This document shows, one piece after another, positions 10,301-18,437 of a stretch of DNA of 64,000 nucleotides (position 1 is its first letter; each line of letters opens with the position of its first letter). The position numbers and the translations under genes were made by a program. The DNA comes from Desmospora profundinema (GTDB taxonomy: Bacteria; Bacillota; Bacilli; Thermoactinomycetales; DSM-45169), in contig NZ_JAVDQG010000001.1 in assembly GCF_031454155.1 (NCBI RefSeq), positions 62,001 to 126,000 of the forward strand, given 5' to 3'. A model generated the notes under the pieces. The model was not told the origin of the DNA. It ran no database searches and saw only the letters and a program-made list of their open reading frames with translations.

Positions 10301-13300
10301 CAGATGATTTTTTTCAGATTGGCGGACACTCGTTAAAAGCGATTCAACTGATGGCGATCATCCATAAAAAGCTGGAGATGGAGGTGTCGGTTCGGATCCT
10401 ATTTGACCATCCCACCATCCGGCAGATGGCGGTCTATTTGCAGGATCAAAATACAGCCGCGTTTCATTCGATACAGCCCGTTCCCGCTCAGGCGTTTTAT
10501 CCCGTCTCTTCCGCACAAAAACGAATGTATATCTTGCAGCAGCTGGATCCGACATCGACGCACTATCATATGTCCGGCGGGCTGATGCTGGAAGGATCCC
10601 TGGATCGGGTCCGATTGGAGCAAGCCTTCCAAGCGCTTATCCGACGCCATGAATCGCTTCGAACCTCTTTTGAAGTGGTGGATGGGGAGCCGGTTCAAAG
10701 GGTTCATGCAGCGGTTGACTTCCGGCTGCCTGTTCACCAAGCAACAAAAGACAAATTAAAACATCAGGTGAATCAGTTGATTCAGCCCTTTTCTCTCTAT
10801 CAAGCTCCGCTGTTTCGTGCAGGGCTGATTCAGTTGGAGCCGGATCAGCATCTGCTTTTGATCGATCTGCATCATATTATCGCAGATGGCGTATCCGTTG
10901 ATTTGCTCCTGCATGATCTTTCCATGCTCTATCAAGGGGAGTCGTTACCCGAACTGCCCATTCAATACAAGGACTTTTCCGTTTGGCAGCAAGAGTGGAT
11001 GAAATCAGACGCATGTAAACGTCAAGAATCCTATTGGTTAAACACCTTTGCGGGTGAGATTCCCGTTTTGGATTTGCCGACCGATTATGTCCGTCCAGAG
11101 AGACAAACCTTTAAAGGGAGTCATGTACCCTTTGTATTGGAGCAAGAATTAACCCAATCGTTAAAACGATTGGCCGCGGAAACGGAAACAACGGTCTACA
11201 TGCTATTGCTGGCGGCGTATAATGTCCTGCTTCACAACTATACGAATCAATCCGATGTGATCGTCGCCTCTCCCGTCGTCGGCCGGCCCCATGCAGACGT
11301 GGAATCCGTTGTAGGCATGTTTGTGAATACCCTTGCATTGCGCAACCGGCCGGAGGGACAGAAGAGATGGATCGATTTTATTCGGGAAGTAAAAGAAAGA
11401 GCGCTAGCCGCTTATGATCATGCGGACTATCCCTTTGAGGTGTTGGTAGAAAAGCTTTCCCTCCAGCGGGATCTCGGGCGAAATCCGTTGTTTCAAGCCA
11501 TGATCACCTTTCAAAGTTTTGGTCGGGATGTTCTTCAGTTGGAGGGGATGAACGTATCAGCCTATGAACTGGATTACGCGAACTCGAAGTTTGACCTCTT
11601 ATTATTTGCAACAGAGACACAGAACCGAATCGAGTGTCGGATGGAGTATGCCACTTCTTTGTTTAAGCGGGAAACGATTCAACGCATGATGCAACACTTT
11701 GTGCAGATTGTTCGGGATATGGTTCATCATACGGACAAGCGGATCGCTGAAGTTCAGATGCTGACAGACCAAGAGAAGCACCGGCTGCTGGTGGAATGGA
11801 ACGATACCACGAAGGTGAACCGCCTGAAAGAAAAGACGATACAGGGGTTGTTTGAAAAACAGGCGGAACAGACACCCCATCAAACCGCTGTGGTGTTCAA
11901 AGAAAAGCAACTGACTTACCGAGAGTTGAATCATCAGGCCAATCGTTTGGCGCATCTGTTGCGTCAGCGCGGAGTGGGGCCGGATGACCGCGTCGGGCTG
12001 CTGGTGGAACGTTCACTGGAGATGGTTGTGGGGATGTTGGGGATTTTGAAGGCGGGTGGAGCTTATGTTCCTATTGATCCCGACTATCCCGACGACCGGA
12101 TTCAATTCATGCTGTCTGACAGCGGAGCACAGAGGGTGATCAGCGACGATGCGGTGATGAATCGGTTAAAAGGAGCAAGAGGGCCATCCGTCCAAGAGTG
12201 GATCGACGTCAAACACGTGGCATGCAGCGATCTGGAATCCTCTAACCCGCCCATGATCACTTCGGACAGGAACCTGGCTTATGTCATCTATACTTCAGGG
12301 ACGACAGGTCAACCAAAAGGTGTAATGATGGAGCATCGCCAGCTTTTGAATTTGCTGCACGATCAAATCTTTCATACCTCCATTCCTTTTAATGGAGAGG
12401 TGTTGCAATTTCATACCATCAGCTTCGATGTGAGCTTCCAAGAAATTTTCTCGACACTCATTTCCGGCGGATGTTTATATGTCATAGAAAATCAAATGAA
12501 ACAGGATATCCAATCGTTGCTGCGATATATCGAAGAGAAATCGATTTCGATTCTCTTCTGGCCGGTTTCATATGTAAAAACCGTATTCCAGTCGGTGGAT
12601 CGATTGCCGCCGTCGGTTCAACATGTGATTACAGCCGGTGAGCAGCTGGTGGTTTCTGCACCGTTGCAGCGTTATATCCGTCAAAGTCATGTCCAGCTGC
12701 ACAATCACTACGGTCCGTCGGAAACGCATGTGGTAACCACGTACACCCTTTCTTCGGAAACGGAACGGGAGGAACATCCCCCCATCGGAAAACCCATTGC
12801 GAATACGAAAATCTATTTGTTAAACGAAAATCTACAATTGCAGCCGCAAGGCGTGGTGGGGGAAATCTATATCTCGGGGGAGAGTGTAGCGAGGGGCTAT
12901 CTGGGACGGCCGGAACAGACCGCTGAGCGATTTATTCCCCATCCCTTTATTCCTGAAGAGCGCATGTACCGCACGGGGGATTTGGCTCGTTATCGATCAG
13001 ACGGAAATATCGAATTTCTGGGTCGAATCGATCACCAAGTCAAAGTGCGCGGTTACCGAATCGAACCCAGCGAGATTGAATCCGTCCTCTTGGAGCATTC
13101 AAAAGTAAAAGACGCCGTGGTGCGAGAGTGGACGGACGAGCAGAATGAAGTGGATCTGTGTGCCTATGTCGTCACAGCGGGTTCTGTAACCCCAGACGAA
13201 CTGAAAAGCGATATCAGTCAAAAACTGCCCCGGTATATGCTGCCGTCCTTCATCATCCAGCTCGAGGAAATCCCTCTAAATCCCAATGGCAAAGTGGATC

Positions 13301-14262
13301 GCAGCAAACTGCCAAAACCGGATGTTTCCCATGTGCAGTATGAATACGTAGCTCCGGCCACTCCTTTGGAGAAACAGTTGACCGCCATATGGGAGGAAGT
13401 ATTAGGAGTGGATTCCATCGGTGTCACCGATGATTTCTTTGCGATCGGCGGCCACTCGTTAAAAGCAATTTCGCTGATCAGCCGCATCGATGAAGTCCTT
13501 CACCGGCGTGTACAGGTATCCGTGATGTTTACCCATCGGACCGTTCGAGAGCTGGCTGCCTACCTGTCAACGTCGGCAGACGACTCCTCTGCCGTACCCT
13601 TGCTAAATAAGAATACCGGGGCAAATCTATTCTGTTTTCCACCGATTGCTGGGTACAGCGCCGTATTTTCAAGGATGGCTCAGGAGCTGGATACACACAC
13701 AGTGGTGGGTCTGGATTTTATCGAAGATGACGACCGATTGCAAAAATACAGGGATCAGATCATCCAGATGCAAAAAGAAGGACCTTATCGATTGCTCGGC
13801 TATTCGGCCGGCTGTTCGCTCGCTTTTGAAGTGGCCAAAAAAATGGAAAGCGAAGGGCATGAAGTTTCGGATTTGATTCTGCTGGATGGAGTGCCGAGAA
13901 CAAACATCCTCTTCTCAACAGATGAGGAAGTGAAGAGACAGGCTGAAGAAGCCGTGGAAACGTTTCTTCAACATCAGTTACGGAAGGATTTATCCGTTGG
14001 TACCAAGGAAGCGTTTCTCGAAAAAGTGGAGAACTATCTCCGCTATTTCAATCGGGTGATCAATGATGGCGGGGTAGAAGCCTCTATTCATGTCGTCCAA
14101 TCGGAAGGCGGAAGTGAGAAGGTGATGGATTGGGAGGCGATGACCCCTCGATTTCACCATTACCAAGGATCAGGAGGGCATATGGATTTGTTGGTTCCGC
14201 CACATCTAACAACCAACACGGCTATGATCCAGCAAATCCTGATGAACAAAGTAGAAGTATAG
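7342..14262 (+). CDS. Non-ribosomal peptide synthetase, C-A-T-C-A-T-TE, terminal
   Basis: I place the start at ATG 7342, 10 bases after an AAGGAG; an in-frame GTG at 7333 is too close to that site. Domains: condensation (SPMQEGM near the N-terminus, HHILLDG near 7771), adenylation about 8740-10170, carrier IGGHS near 10320, condensation (HHIIADG near 10870), adenylation about 11830-13310, carrier IGGHS near 13450, thioesterase about 13610-14250 with GYSAG (13798-13812) and a late GGH. Pocket codes read DVEHIGSVSK (closest to published Lys/Orn-type codes; basic residue inferred) and DVQFIAHVVK (Pro). It starts 65 bases after the previous synthetase, whose E domain would hand it a D-residue, and ends at a strong terminator, so it is the last enzyme and releases the peptide. 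The A3 motif of module 1 reads VTSGTTG instead of YTSGTTG. Linear versus cyclic release cannot be read from sequence. Confidence 0.96.
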   Translation: MSKQVKIEKVYNLSPMQEGMLYHFLLHENTATYFQQMTFSIEGNMDVSAFKESIQRLVQRHEILRTAFFYQKIEKPKQVVLTSREVPVHVKDLSHLSAEESQSAILSYQQEDRRQSFDLQKDSLMRFALFKRGVKEVTVVWSFHHILLDGWSVGNLIRELFAIYSRIQQNQPLRLEEIKPYQAFIEWLEERDPIDSLSYWREYLAGYEERACLPRKQNRLEGQEAYRECTFAISEEMTQALIQFSKQHHVTLNTTFQALWAVLLQRYANQEDVVFGAVHSGRSAAIDGMEKMVGLFINTVPVRIKSSSGSFAALVRTMQKQALQSEMYGHCPLYEVQKQSVHKEALFDHLLVFENYPLDQEVVHLFQSEGQEIHIRDVNCFERTNYPLSIAVMPGRSIQVKLTYDAAVFEPTWILRIENHLKQVAQTVLAQPEISVQQIEIVDEWEKQQLLVTWNDTYAEYPKEKTIHRWFEEQALKTPNRTAVVCKEENLTYRELNEQANRLAHVLSRSGTRPDERVGLMMERSIDGIVGILAILKAGGAYVPLDPQYPVERLQMMATDSGVKRILSQPGILAKLDKAPFGSIEWLDVQAVKETGGDAANLPPISRSTDLAYVMVTSGTTGRPKGVMVEHRSVINFLTHRITQLDIQEEDRIGQFASISFDVSVEEIGMSLLTGAGLYLITPELIYDVGKLEDYIQRNRLTVLHLPSSYAKQLSGEVSSSLRHLIVGGSLAPRSLVERWKERCIHSYGPTETTVSATMWRADDSRRDSIVPIGKPNANVQVYIVNQHLQLQPVGVPGELCIGGAGLARGYLGQPDLTAETFISNPFVPGERLYRTGDLVTYLPDGNLAFLGRIDQQVKVRGYRIEPGEIESVLLMHTNVTGATVRDWSDEQGESYLAAYVTLDPSVPGHELKEYLSQKLPAFMIPSFILELDEIPFTSNGKVDRSALPKPVESVKGDEYVPPATQLEKQLAKIWEDMLGVKPIGVTDDFFQIGGHSLKAIQLMAIIHKKLEMEVSVRILFDHPTIRQMAVYLQDQNTAAFHSIQPVPAQAFYPVSSAQKRMYILQQLDPTSTHYHMSGGLMLEGSLDRVRLEQAFQALIRRHESLRTSFEVVDGEPVQRVHAAVDFRLPVHQATKDKLKHQVNQLIQPFSLYQAPLFRAGLIQLEPDQHLLLIDLHHIIADGVSVDLLLHDLSMLYQGESLPELPIQYKDFSVWQQEWMKSDACKRQESYWLNTFAGEIPVLDLPTDYVRPERQTFKGSHVPFVLEQELTQSLKRLAAETETTVYMLLLAAYNVLLHNYTNQSDVIVASPVVGRPHADVESVVGMFVNTLALRNRPEGQKRWIDFIREVKERALAAYDHADYPFEVLVEKLSLQRDLGRNPLFQAMITFQSFGRDVLQLEGMNVSAYELDYANSKFDLLLFATETQNRIECRMEYATSLFKRETIQRMMQHFVQIVRDMVHHTDKRIAEVQMLTDQEKHRLLVEWNDTTKVNRLKEKTIQGLFEKQAEQTPHQTAVVFKEKQLTYRELNHQANRLAHLLRQRGVGPDDRVGLLVERSLEMVVGMLGILKAGGAYVPIDPDYPDDRIQFMLSDSGAQRVISDDAVMNRLKGARGPSVQEWIDVKHVACSDLESSNPPMITSDRNLAYVIYTSGTTGQPKGVMMEHRQLLNLLHDQIFHTSIPFNGEVLQFHTISFDVSFQEIFSTLISGGCLYVIENQMKQDIQSLLRYIEEKSISILFWPVSYVKTVFQSVDRLPPSVQHVITAGEQLVVSAPLQRYIRQSHVQLHNHYGPSETHVVTTYTLSSETEREEHPPIGKPIANTKIYLLNENLQLQPQGVVGEIYISGESVARGYLGRPEQTAERFIPHPFIPEERMYRTGDLARYRSDGNIEFLGRIDHQVKVRGYRIEPSEIESVLLEHSKVKDAVVREWTDEQNEVDLCAYVVTAGSVTPDELKSDISQKLPRYMLPSFIIQLEEIPLNPNGKVDRSKLPKPDVSHVQYEYVAPATPLEKQLTAIWEEVLGVDSIGVTDDFFAIGGHSLKAISLISRIDEVLHRRVQVSVMFTHRTVRELAAYLSTSADDSSAVPLLNKNTGANLFCFPPIAGYSAVFSRMAQELDTHTVVGLDFIEDDDRLQKYRDQIIQMQKEGPYRLLGYSAGCSLAFEVAKKMESEGHEVSDLILLDGVPRTNILFSTDEEVKRQAEEAVETFLQHQLRKDLSVGTKEAFLEKVENYLRYFNRVINDGGVEASIHVVQSEGGSEKVMDWEAMTPRFHHYQGSGGHMDLLVPPHLTTNTAMIQQILMNKVEV

Positions 14263-14268
14263 TCTAAA

Positions 14269-14314
14269 AAGGCCGCCCTTTACGGTTCAAGTTGGAAGGG
14301 CGGCCTTCTTTTTT
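14269..14314 (+). terminator. Rho-independent terminator after the NRPS operon
   Basis: Perfect 12-bp stem AAGGCCGCCCTT / AAGGGCGGCCTT with a 15-base loop followed by CTTTTTT, starting 6 bases after the synthetase stop. It marks the end of the peptide operon; the A-run on its other side may let it also serve the convergent gene. Confidence 0.95.
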
Positions 14315-14333
14315 ATATGAAAGTTACTTTTGT

Positions 14334-14846
14334 TCAATTCGCTTTTGACAGATAAGCAGCGAGTTGGTCAAGGGTCCCAGCAAAGCCTTGTTGAACTTGC
14401 GGACGCATGGCCTCAAAGGTTTTGCGTTCCTCCTCCGTCGCGGACAGGGGAGCCATGTGCATGGTGAGGATCGTCTTGTCTTCCTGCTCGGTGAAGGTCA
14501 AGGTATTCAAGATTTCCAGCGGCCAGGTTTGGCTAAAGGGAGCCCGGACCGTGTTGCCCGCCTCATCAGAAAAAGAACTCGTATAGATAAGCTTTTCCGG
14601 TTCACCGATTTCGCGGTAAACAAATTTGCCCCACATTTTTTGGCCGTCCGCAGATCGCTGGCTATAGTGAAAGGCGCCACCCGGACGGAAATCAAACTCA
14701 GAAATCTCAAGTGTCCATCCTTTGGGCCCCCACCAATGCTGCAGGTGCTCAGATTCGGTAAAAGCTTTGAAAACGAGCTTTCGTGGCGCATCAAAAGTCC
14801 GCGTTATCACATACGGAACTTCGTTTGTTTTGTCGTTATGGGACAT
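14334..14846 (-). CDS. SRPBCC / AHSA1-like domain protein
   Basis: About 170 residues with the family's N-terminal pattern (ITRTFDAPRKLVFKAFT, then WWGPKGW, then FDFRPGGAFHYS) and a C-terminal amphipathic helix. Members of this START-like fold bind small hydrophobic ligands; no reaction can be assigned. I choose the second of two nearby ATGs (14846) because AGGAGG sits 7 bases before it, whereas the first ATG is only one base away. It lies downstream of a decayed paralogue and an ArsR regulator on the same strand, a common Bacillales arrangement in which the regulator controls the SRPBCC genes. The preceding synthetase genes are convergent and unrelated. Confidence 0.85.
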   Translation of the reverse strand: MSHNDKTNEVPYVITRTFDAPRKLVFKAFTESEHLQHWWGPKGWTLEISEFDFRPGGAFHYSQRSADGQKMWGKFVYREIGEPEKLIYTSSFSDEAGNTVRAPFSQTWPLEILNTLTFTEQEDKTILTMHMAPLSATEEERKTFEAMRPQVQQGFAGTLDQLAAYLSKAN

Positions 14847-14911
14847 TTTCATTCCTCCTACATATCGTTTCAAAAGAATCCGAAGGACTTTCCCCGATGG
14901 AGAATCGAGAA

Positions 14912-15374
14912 TCATCTTAAGTACTCGGCAAGGCGATCCAGGGTTTGTTTTCCTCCCTTGATCGCTCCAAACTCAATCGCCTGATCTCGTTCTGCGGCTG
15001 TCTTAAATCGCATTCGCATGGTGAGTTCCGTCCTGCCCCCATGCTCGGCGAAAGTGACCGTCACTTGAAATTGCTCGGGATCTTCTTCCGAACCCTGATT
15101 ATAGACGAGACGTTCCGGTTTTACAATCTCGGTATAGACGATTTTTATTTTTATAATCAACGCCATCCGGGCCGTGCATGGTGAACCGCCATGTGCCTCC
15201 CGATCTAAAATCCATTTCATACGTAGTGGTCGTGAAGCCTTACGGCCCCCACCATTGCCCGATATGTTTTGATTCAGTCCACGCATGAAACACGGACTCT
15301 TGCGTCGCATCGAAAACGCGGCTGACGACGATCTCCCGTTTCTACCTATTCGTTGGTTCATGATGATTGAACAT
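14912..15374 (-). pseudogene. Decayed SRPBCC / AHSA1-like gene
   Basis: From ATG 15374, behind a GGGAGG, the frame reads MFNHHEPTNR, a TAG, then KREIVVSRVFDATQESVF, WWGP, a TAA, then [15 protein letters not shown] and [10 protein letters not shown]. It then needs a one-base shift in an A-rich run (about 15146-15151) to continue as [15 protein letters not shown] to the stop at 14912. Two in-frame stops and a frameshift therefore break a recognisable family member. The pattern matches the intact neighbour at 14334-14846, so the two are probably old tandem duplicates. Sequencing error could explain the A-run shift but not easily both stop codons. Confidence 0.75.
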
Positions 15375-15452
15375 AGGAAACCCTCCCGACTCTTTTGAAT
15401 ATTGAACCAAATAGAGCGAAACGACCCTCCCTTCACAAGAAAAATCGGTCGT

Positions 15453-15788
15453 TCACGAACTCTCGTCCGTCTTCTTTTCCTTCTCTTGCAGTTTGTGCAG
15501 ATAATCGTCCAGCTGATCGAATCGTTCTTCCCAGACATGGCGAAAGGATTCCAGCCAAGTGTCCAGCTCTTGGAGCGGCTGGGGTCGCAACTTGTAGATT
15601 CGTCGGTTGGCGATCGGCTGCACCTCGACAAGCCCGGCATCGTGAAGGACTCGGAGATGTTTAGAAACCTGCGGTTGACGAAGCTTCAGTCGATCAGCTA
15701 TTTCCCCCACAGTGAGTGGTCCTTCTCGCAGGAGTTCGACCATGTGTAAACGATTGGGTTCGGCAAGAGCACTTAAAGCGTCTTTCAT
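15453..15788 (-). CDS. ArsR-family winged-helix transcriptional regulator
   Basis: About 111 residues from ATG 15788. The winged-helix segment is clear: LSALAEPNRLHMVELL, then VGEIADRLKLRQPQVSKHL, then LVEVQPIANRRIYKL. No cysteine pair for metal sensing is visible in the recognition-helix region, which fits the non-metal ArsR subgroup usually found next to SRPBCC genes. A longer frame beginning at TTG 15824 was rejected because that TTG forms part of a TTGACA promoter hexamer. The gene stands just upstream of the broken and intact SRPBCC genes on the same strand and probably controls them and itself. Confidence 0.85.
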   Translation of the reverse strand: MKDALSALAEPNRLHMVELLREGPLTVGEIADRLKLRQPQVSKHLRVLHDAGLVEVQPIANRRIYKLRPQPLQELDTWLESFRHVWEERFDQLDDYLHKLQEKEKKTDESS

Positions 15789-15795
15789 GACTTCA

Positions 15796-15824
15796 ATATA
15801 ACCTATAGGGAATATTCCTGTCAA
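15796..15824 (-). promoter_or_regulatory. ArsR gene promoter with palindromic operator in the spacer
   Basis: On the minus strand TTGACA (15824-15819), 17-base spacer, TTATAT (15801-15796). The spacer contains the perfect palindrome GGAATATTCC (15809-15818), a good position for autorepression. The predicted transcription start falls at or next to the ATG at 15788, so the mRNA may be leaderless. Confidence 0.6.
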
Positions 15825-16074
15825 GGAATATGCGATAATTCTTCTTCCTGCTGAGTAGTGGTCGTCTTTTGATAGTTGGGCGGATCATGAGTCATCAATC
15901 GGATCGTTTTGGTTTTTTAACGGTTCCGGAGAATATAATGTATTCCCGCATGGTCCCTTACCCAAGCAGCATCGCCGGTGATCGTCACGAAAGCCTATGG
16001 TTTCTATTTTAGGGAGAACGGCTTGTTCTCTATTATCACGCTTGGTTCAATAACCTGTTATAGGAGGGGTGAAA

Positions 16075-18195
16075 TTGTCCCAAAAGCTGCGACAGAGCCG
16101 GATTGGAGTGAAAAAGGCCATTTGGAAGATTGCTAGTATCAAGCAAAGAGTCCAACGTGTATTTCGCCGGGCAGGGGACGAGAAAGACAAGTGCGATTCC
16201 TCTGGGGATGGGGTCAGCCAAATGTCCGCTTATCACGCCTTTTGGAAACCGCCCACCATGCCGGGGGCACGCCCGGGAGAAGGAAAAACGCCCGATACTT
16301 ATGATCCGGAAGCAAACTTACGGGCGTACCTGGAACCGCTGATGGAATGCGATCCGGCCTATGTCACCAAGCGTAGCCTGGGGCCCGATACTTCTAACCA
16401 CTGGGAAATCTGGCGGTACGATTTTACACCGCCGCATTATGAAAAAACGATTGTTATCACGGCATGTCTTCACGGGAACGAATACACGGGATTTTACGCC
16501 CTAGCTCAGTTCTTGGAGTTACTGGTACGGGATTGGCACTGTTGTCCGGCGCTTTCCCACCTCCGGAAAAATATTCGCCTGGTGACAGTGCCGATCGTCA
16601 ACCCTTGGGGATTTCATGAATCCAAACGGCAAAATGTGAATTGGGTGGATCTCAACCGGAACTTTCCGTACAACTGGGAAAGCTATTCCGCCACCCAACC
16701 GGGGGATACCAACTATAAAGGACCGGAACCCCTGTCCGAGGCAGAGGCCAAAGCCATACACGCTTTGTTCCAGGAGGTAGCACCCCATACGGTGGGGTAT
16801 CTGGACTTTCATACCATTGTCTCCGTTCAAGCGGAGTATGTCCTGTTTATGCCGCGTTTTGCGAAACAAAACAACCTGCCGTATCTTCGGGTTATCCGAT
16901 CGATGGTTAAAGAAGGAGAGCGAATGGTGTGGGGAACCTCCAGCCTGCCTGCTCTTACCAACTATATAGCCGAGAAACACCAGATCCATTCCGTCCTGCC
17001 GGAGTTTACCAACGGGCTGGTGGGGCAAACACGGGACAGTGCGGAGATGACACGTGCCGTCACCTGGTTCGGGAACATGATTTTGGAGGCGGCAAAGCTA
17101 CAGGTCAAGGGTCCGATTGAAACCATGCGGGATCCGTCGATAAAATTCCTCCGATACGATCGGTCGCCGGGAAGTGTTTTTGGATTGGATGGGAGATACG
17201 AGGGGAAACCGGGAGCGCCGGTTCCATCGAATCGGGTAAACCATGAGGAGTCTGACACACGTATGTTTAGTGATGAGTATGCCGTGTTCGGAAACACGTC
17301 CATGAAAATGACAGCCAACAACCAAGTCGTCCATACGCAAAGCGAGATTCCAGAGATGGTACCAGGCAAGTATTATCTTTGGACACTGCATTATAGAGTC
17401 AAGCAAATCACGGCTGGTCATTGGGGGATGTTCGTTTGTGATGCGGGGGGATTTCAGAATCCTGAGCAGGTGGCTTCGATGGTTGCTCAACCGGATTTGA
17501 CATGGAAGCGGGTGGGGGGTGTTTTTGAGGGGCGTACCGGCGGATGTCGGTTGGTATATGGAGGAAGGGCATGTTGGACCGGAACGGTATTTGTGGACGG
17601 AAACATGGCCGTAGAGATCACGGAGGAAGAATATCGGTTCACCCGGGACGGCAGGCTGAGCGTGGAACAGTTGATGAAGCGGTACGCCTTTGAATATGAG
17701 AGCAACCCACCGCCGATACAGGTGACAAGCGAGAGTTATCAGACTCTGGTTCCTCTGGAGCATCGGTTTAATATAACGGTGCCGGGGTTGCTCACTCTGG
17801 AGGGATCGCTTACCTTTTCCTGTACACAACAGACCGAGGTGGCGTTCCTCCCCCTCCTGTACCAGCCGTTTGCTCCCCATTTTTCTTGGGGAAATGTTTC
17901 ACTCAACCCAGCCACGGAGATTCGGCGTACTTATGATATTGGAACCCATACCATTCCATTATTTGCGCAGATCCCCGTTCAAGTGACGAACGTGGGAGTT
18001 TCCGATCGAACCGGAGAAGCTGTCGTCCGACTTCGAGGGAAGCGATTAAATGGAACGATTACGGTGGAAAACTACCGGGCCCGTTTGACGTTCCTTCCGA
18101 TATCCGGCGGGATGGGCTATGAAATCTATGATGCTTCTAAACGGTCGGGGATGGAGAAAACGTTCCCGCTGATCGGTTTGGAGGAGGGGTCGTGA
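16075..18195 (+). CDS. M14-family zinc carboxypeptidase-like protein with C-terminal beta-rich region
   Basis: About 706 residues. The catalytic half carries the M14 zinc set: H and E in CLHGNEYTG (near 16467), the VDLNRNFP signature (near 16650), a histidine in YLDFHTI (near 16805), and a downstream glutamate in VLPEFTNG (near 17000) as candidate general base. The remaining ~350 residues are rich in beta-type sequence and may bind carbohydrate or cell wall; this is inference. No signal peptide is visible; the N-terminus is basic (many K/R within 40 residues). AGGAGG at 16062-16067 sits one base before GTG 16069 but 7 before TTG 16075, so I prefer TTG. Substrate unknown; peptidoglycan peptide or a D-amino-acid peptide is possible. 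Confidence 0.8.
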   Translation: MSQKLRQSRIGVKKAIWKIASIKQRVQRVFRRAGDEKDKCDSSGDGVSQMSAYHAFWKPPTMPGARPGEGKTPDTYDPEANLRAYLEPLMECDPAYVTKRSLGPDTSNHWEIWRYDFTPPHYEKTIVITACLHGNEYTGFYALAQFLELLVRDWHCCPALSHLRKNIRLVTVPIVNPWGFHESKRQNVNWVDLNRNFPYNWESYSATQPGDTNYKGPEPLSEAEAKAIHALFQEVAPHTVGYLDFHTIVSVQAEYVLFMPRFAKQNNLPYLRVIRSMVKEGERMVWGTSSLPALTNYIAEKHQIHSVLPEFTNGLVGQTRDSAEMTRAVTWFGNMILEAAKLQVKGPIETMRDPSIKFLRYDRSPGSVFGLDGRYEGKPGAPVPSNRVNHEESDTRMFSDEYAVFGNTSMKMTANNQVVHTQSEIPEMVPGKYYLWTLHYRVKQITAGHWGMFVCDAGGFQNPEQVASMVAQPDLTWKRVGGVFEGRTGGCRLVYGGRACWTGTVFVDGNMAVEITEEEYRFTRDGRLSVEQLMKRYAFEYESNPPPIQVTSESYQTLVPLEHRFNITVPGLLTLEGSLTFSCTQQTEVAFLPLLYQPFAPHFSWGNVSLNPATEIRRTYDIGTHTIPLFAQIPVQVTNVGVSDRTGEAVVRLRGKRLNGTITVENYRARLTFLPISGGMGYEIYDASKRSGMEKTFPLIGLEEGS

Positions 18196-18240
18196 TCTTT
18201 CTCAAATAATGTAGAATGATGAAATAATTTGTCGAATCTG

Positions 18241-18269
18241 TTGAAAAATAATAAATCTAGCACTAGAAT
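18241..18269 (+). promoter_or_regulatory. Sigma-A type promoter for the 20-codon peptide gene
   Basis: TTGAAA (18241-18246), 17-base spacer, TAGAAT (18264-18269). The predicted start is about 30 bases before a strong ribosome site at 18295-18301. Confidence 0.65.
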
Positions 18270-18309
18270 ATGAGTCGAAACAAAAATTTAAGAGAAAGGA
18301 GAAAAAAAC

Positions 18310-18372
18310 ATGCTTAACATTTCTCTCTACATCGAGTTGTTCATTGATTTGTTCATTGGGATTGGACTGTAA
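18310..18372 (+). CDS. Small hydrophobic peptide, 20 residues
   Basis: ATG at 18310 lies 8 bases after AAAGGAG (18295-18301). The 20-codon product is almost entirely hydrophobic (MLNISLYIELFIDLFIGIG and a final Leu), with only two acidic residues and no basic one. Transcription signals on both sides (promoter 18241-18269, terminator 18404-18437) make a complete one-gene unit. The coding part contains an imperfect repeat of TTGTTCATTG. The composition fits an amphipathic, membrane-active or type I toxin-like peptide, or a secreted peptide, but there is no homologue I can name. It is too short for normal gene callers. Antisense to it downstream is a possible 38-codon hydrophobic ORF. Confidence 0.6.
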   Translation: MLNISLYIELFIDLFIGIGL

Positions 18373-18403
18373 TTGCTTCATAAAAAGGTACCAGTAATAG
18401 AAA

Positions 18404-18437
18404 AGCGGCTCTTCCTTTTAGGGAGAGCTGCTTTTTG
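18404..18437 (+). terminator. Terminator after the 20-codon peptide gene
   Basis: AGCGGCTCTTCC and GGGAGAGCTGCT pair over 12 positions with two G-U pairs, followed by TTTTT. Confidence 0.8.

Noticed and set aside
14364-14984. 206-codon open frame on the plus strand
   Set aside because: It lies opposite the SRPBCC gene, has no ribosome site or recognised motif, and reflects codon bias of the true minus-strand gene.
14912-15640. 242-codon open frame read as one protein
   Set aside because: Only its last ~75 residues are protein-like; the rest is the wrong frame of the broken SRPBCC gene and of the ArsR gene.
15825-16068. Possible riboswitch before the M14-like gene
   Set aside because: Short complementary segments exist but no known aptamer core or terminator/antiterminator pair could be seen.
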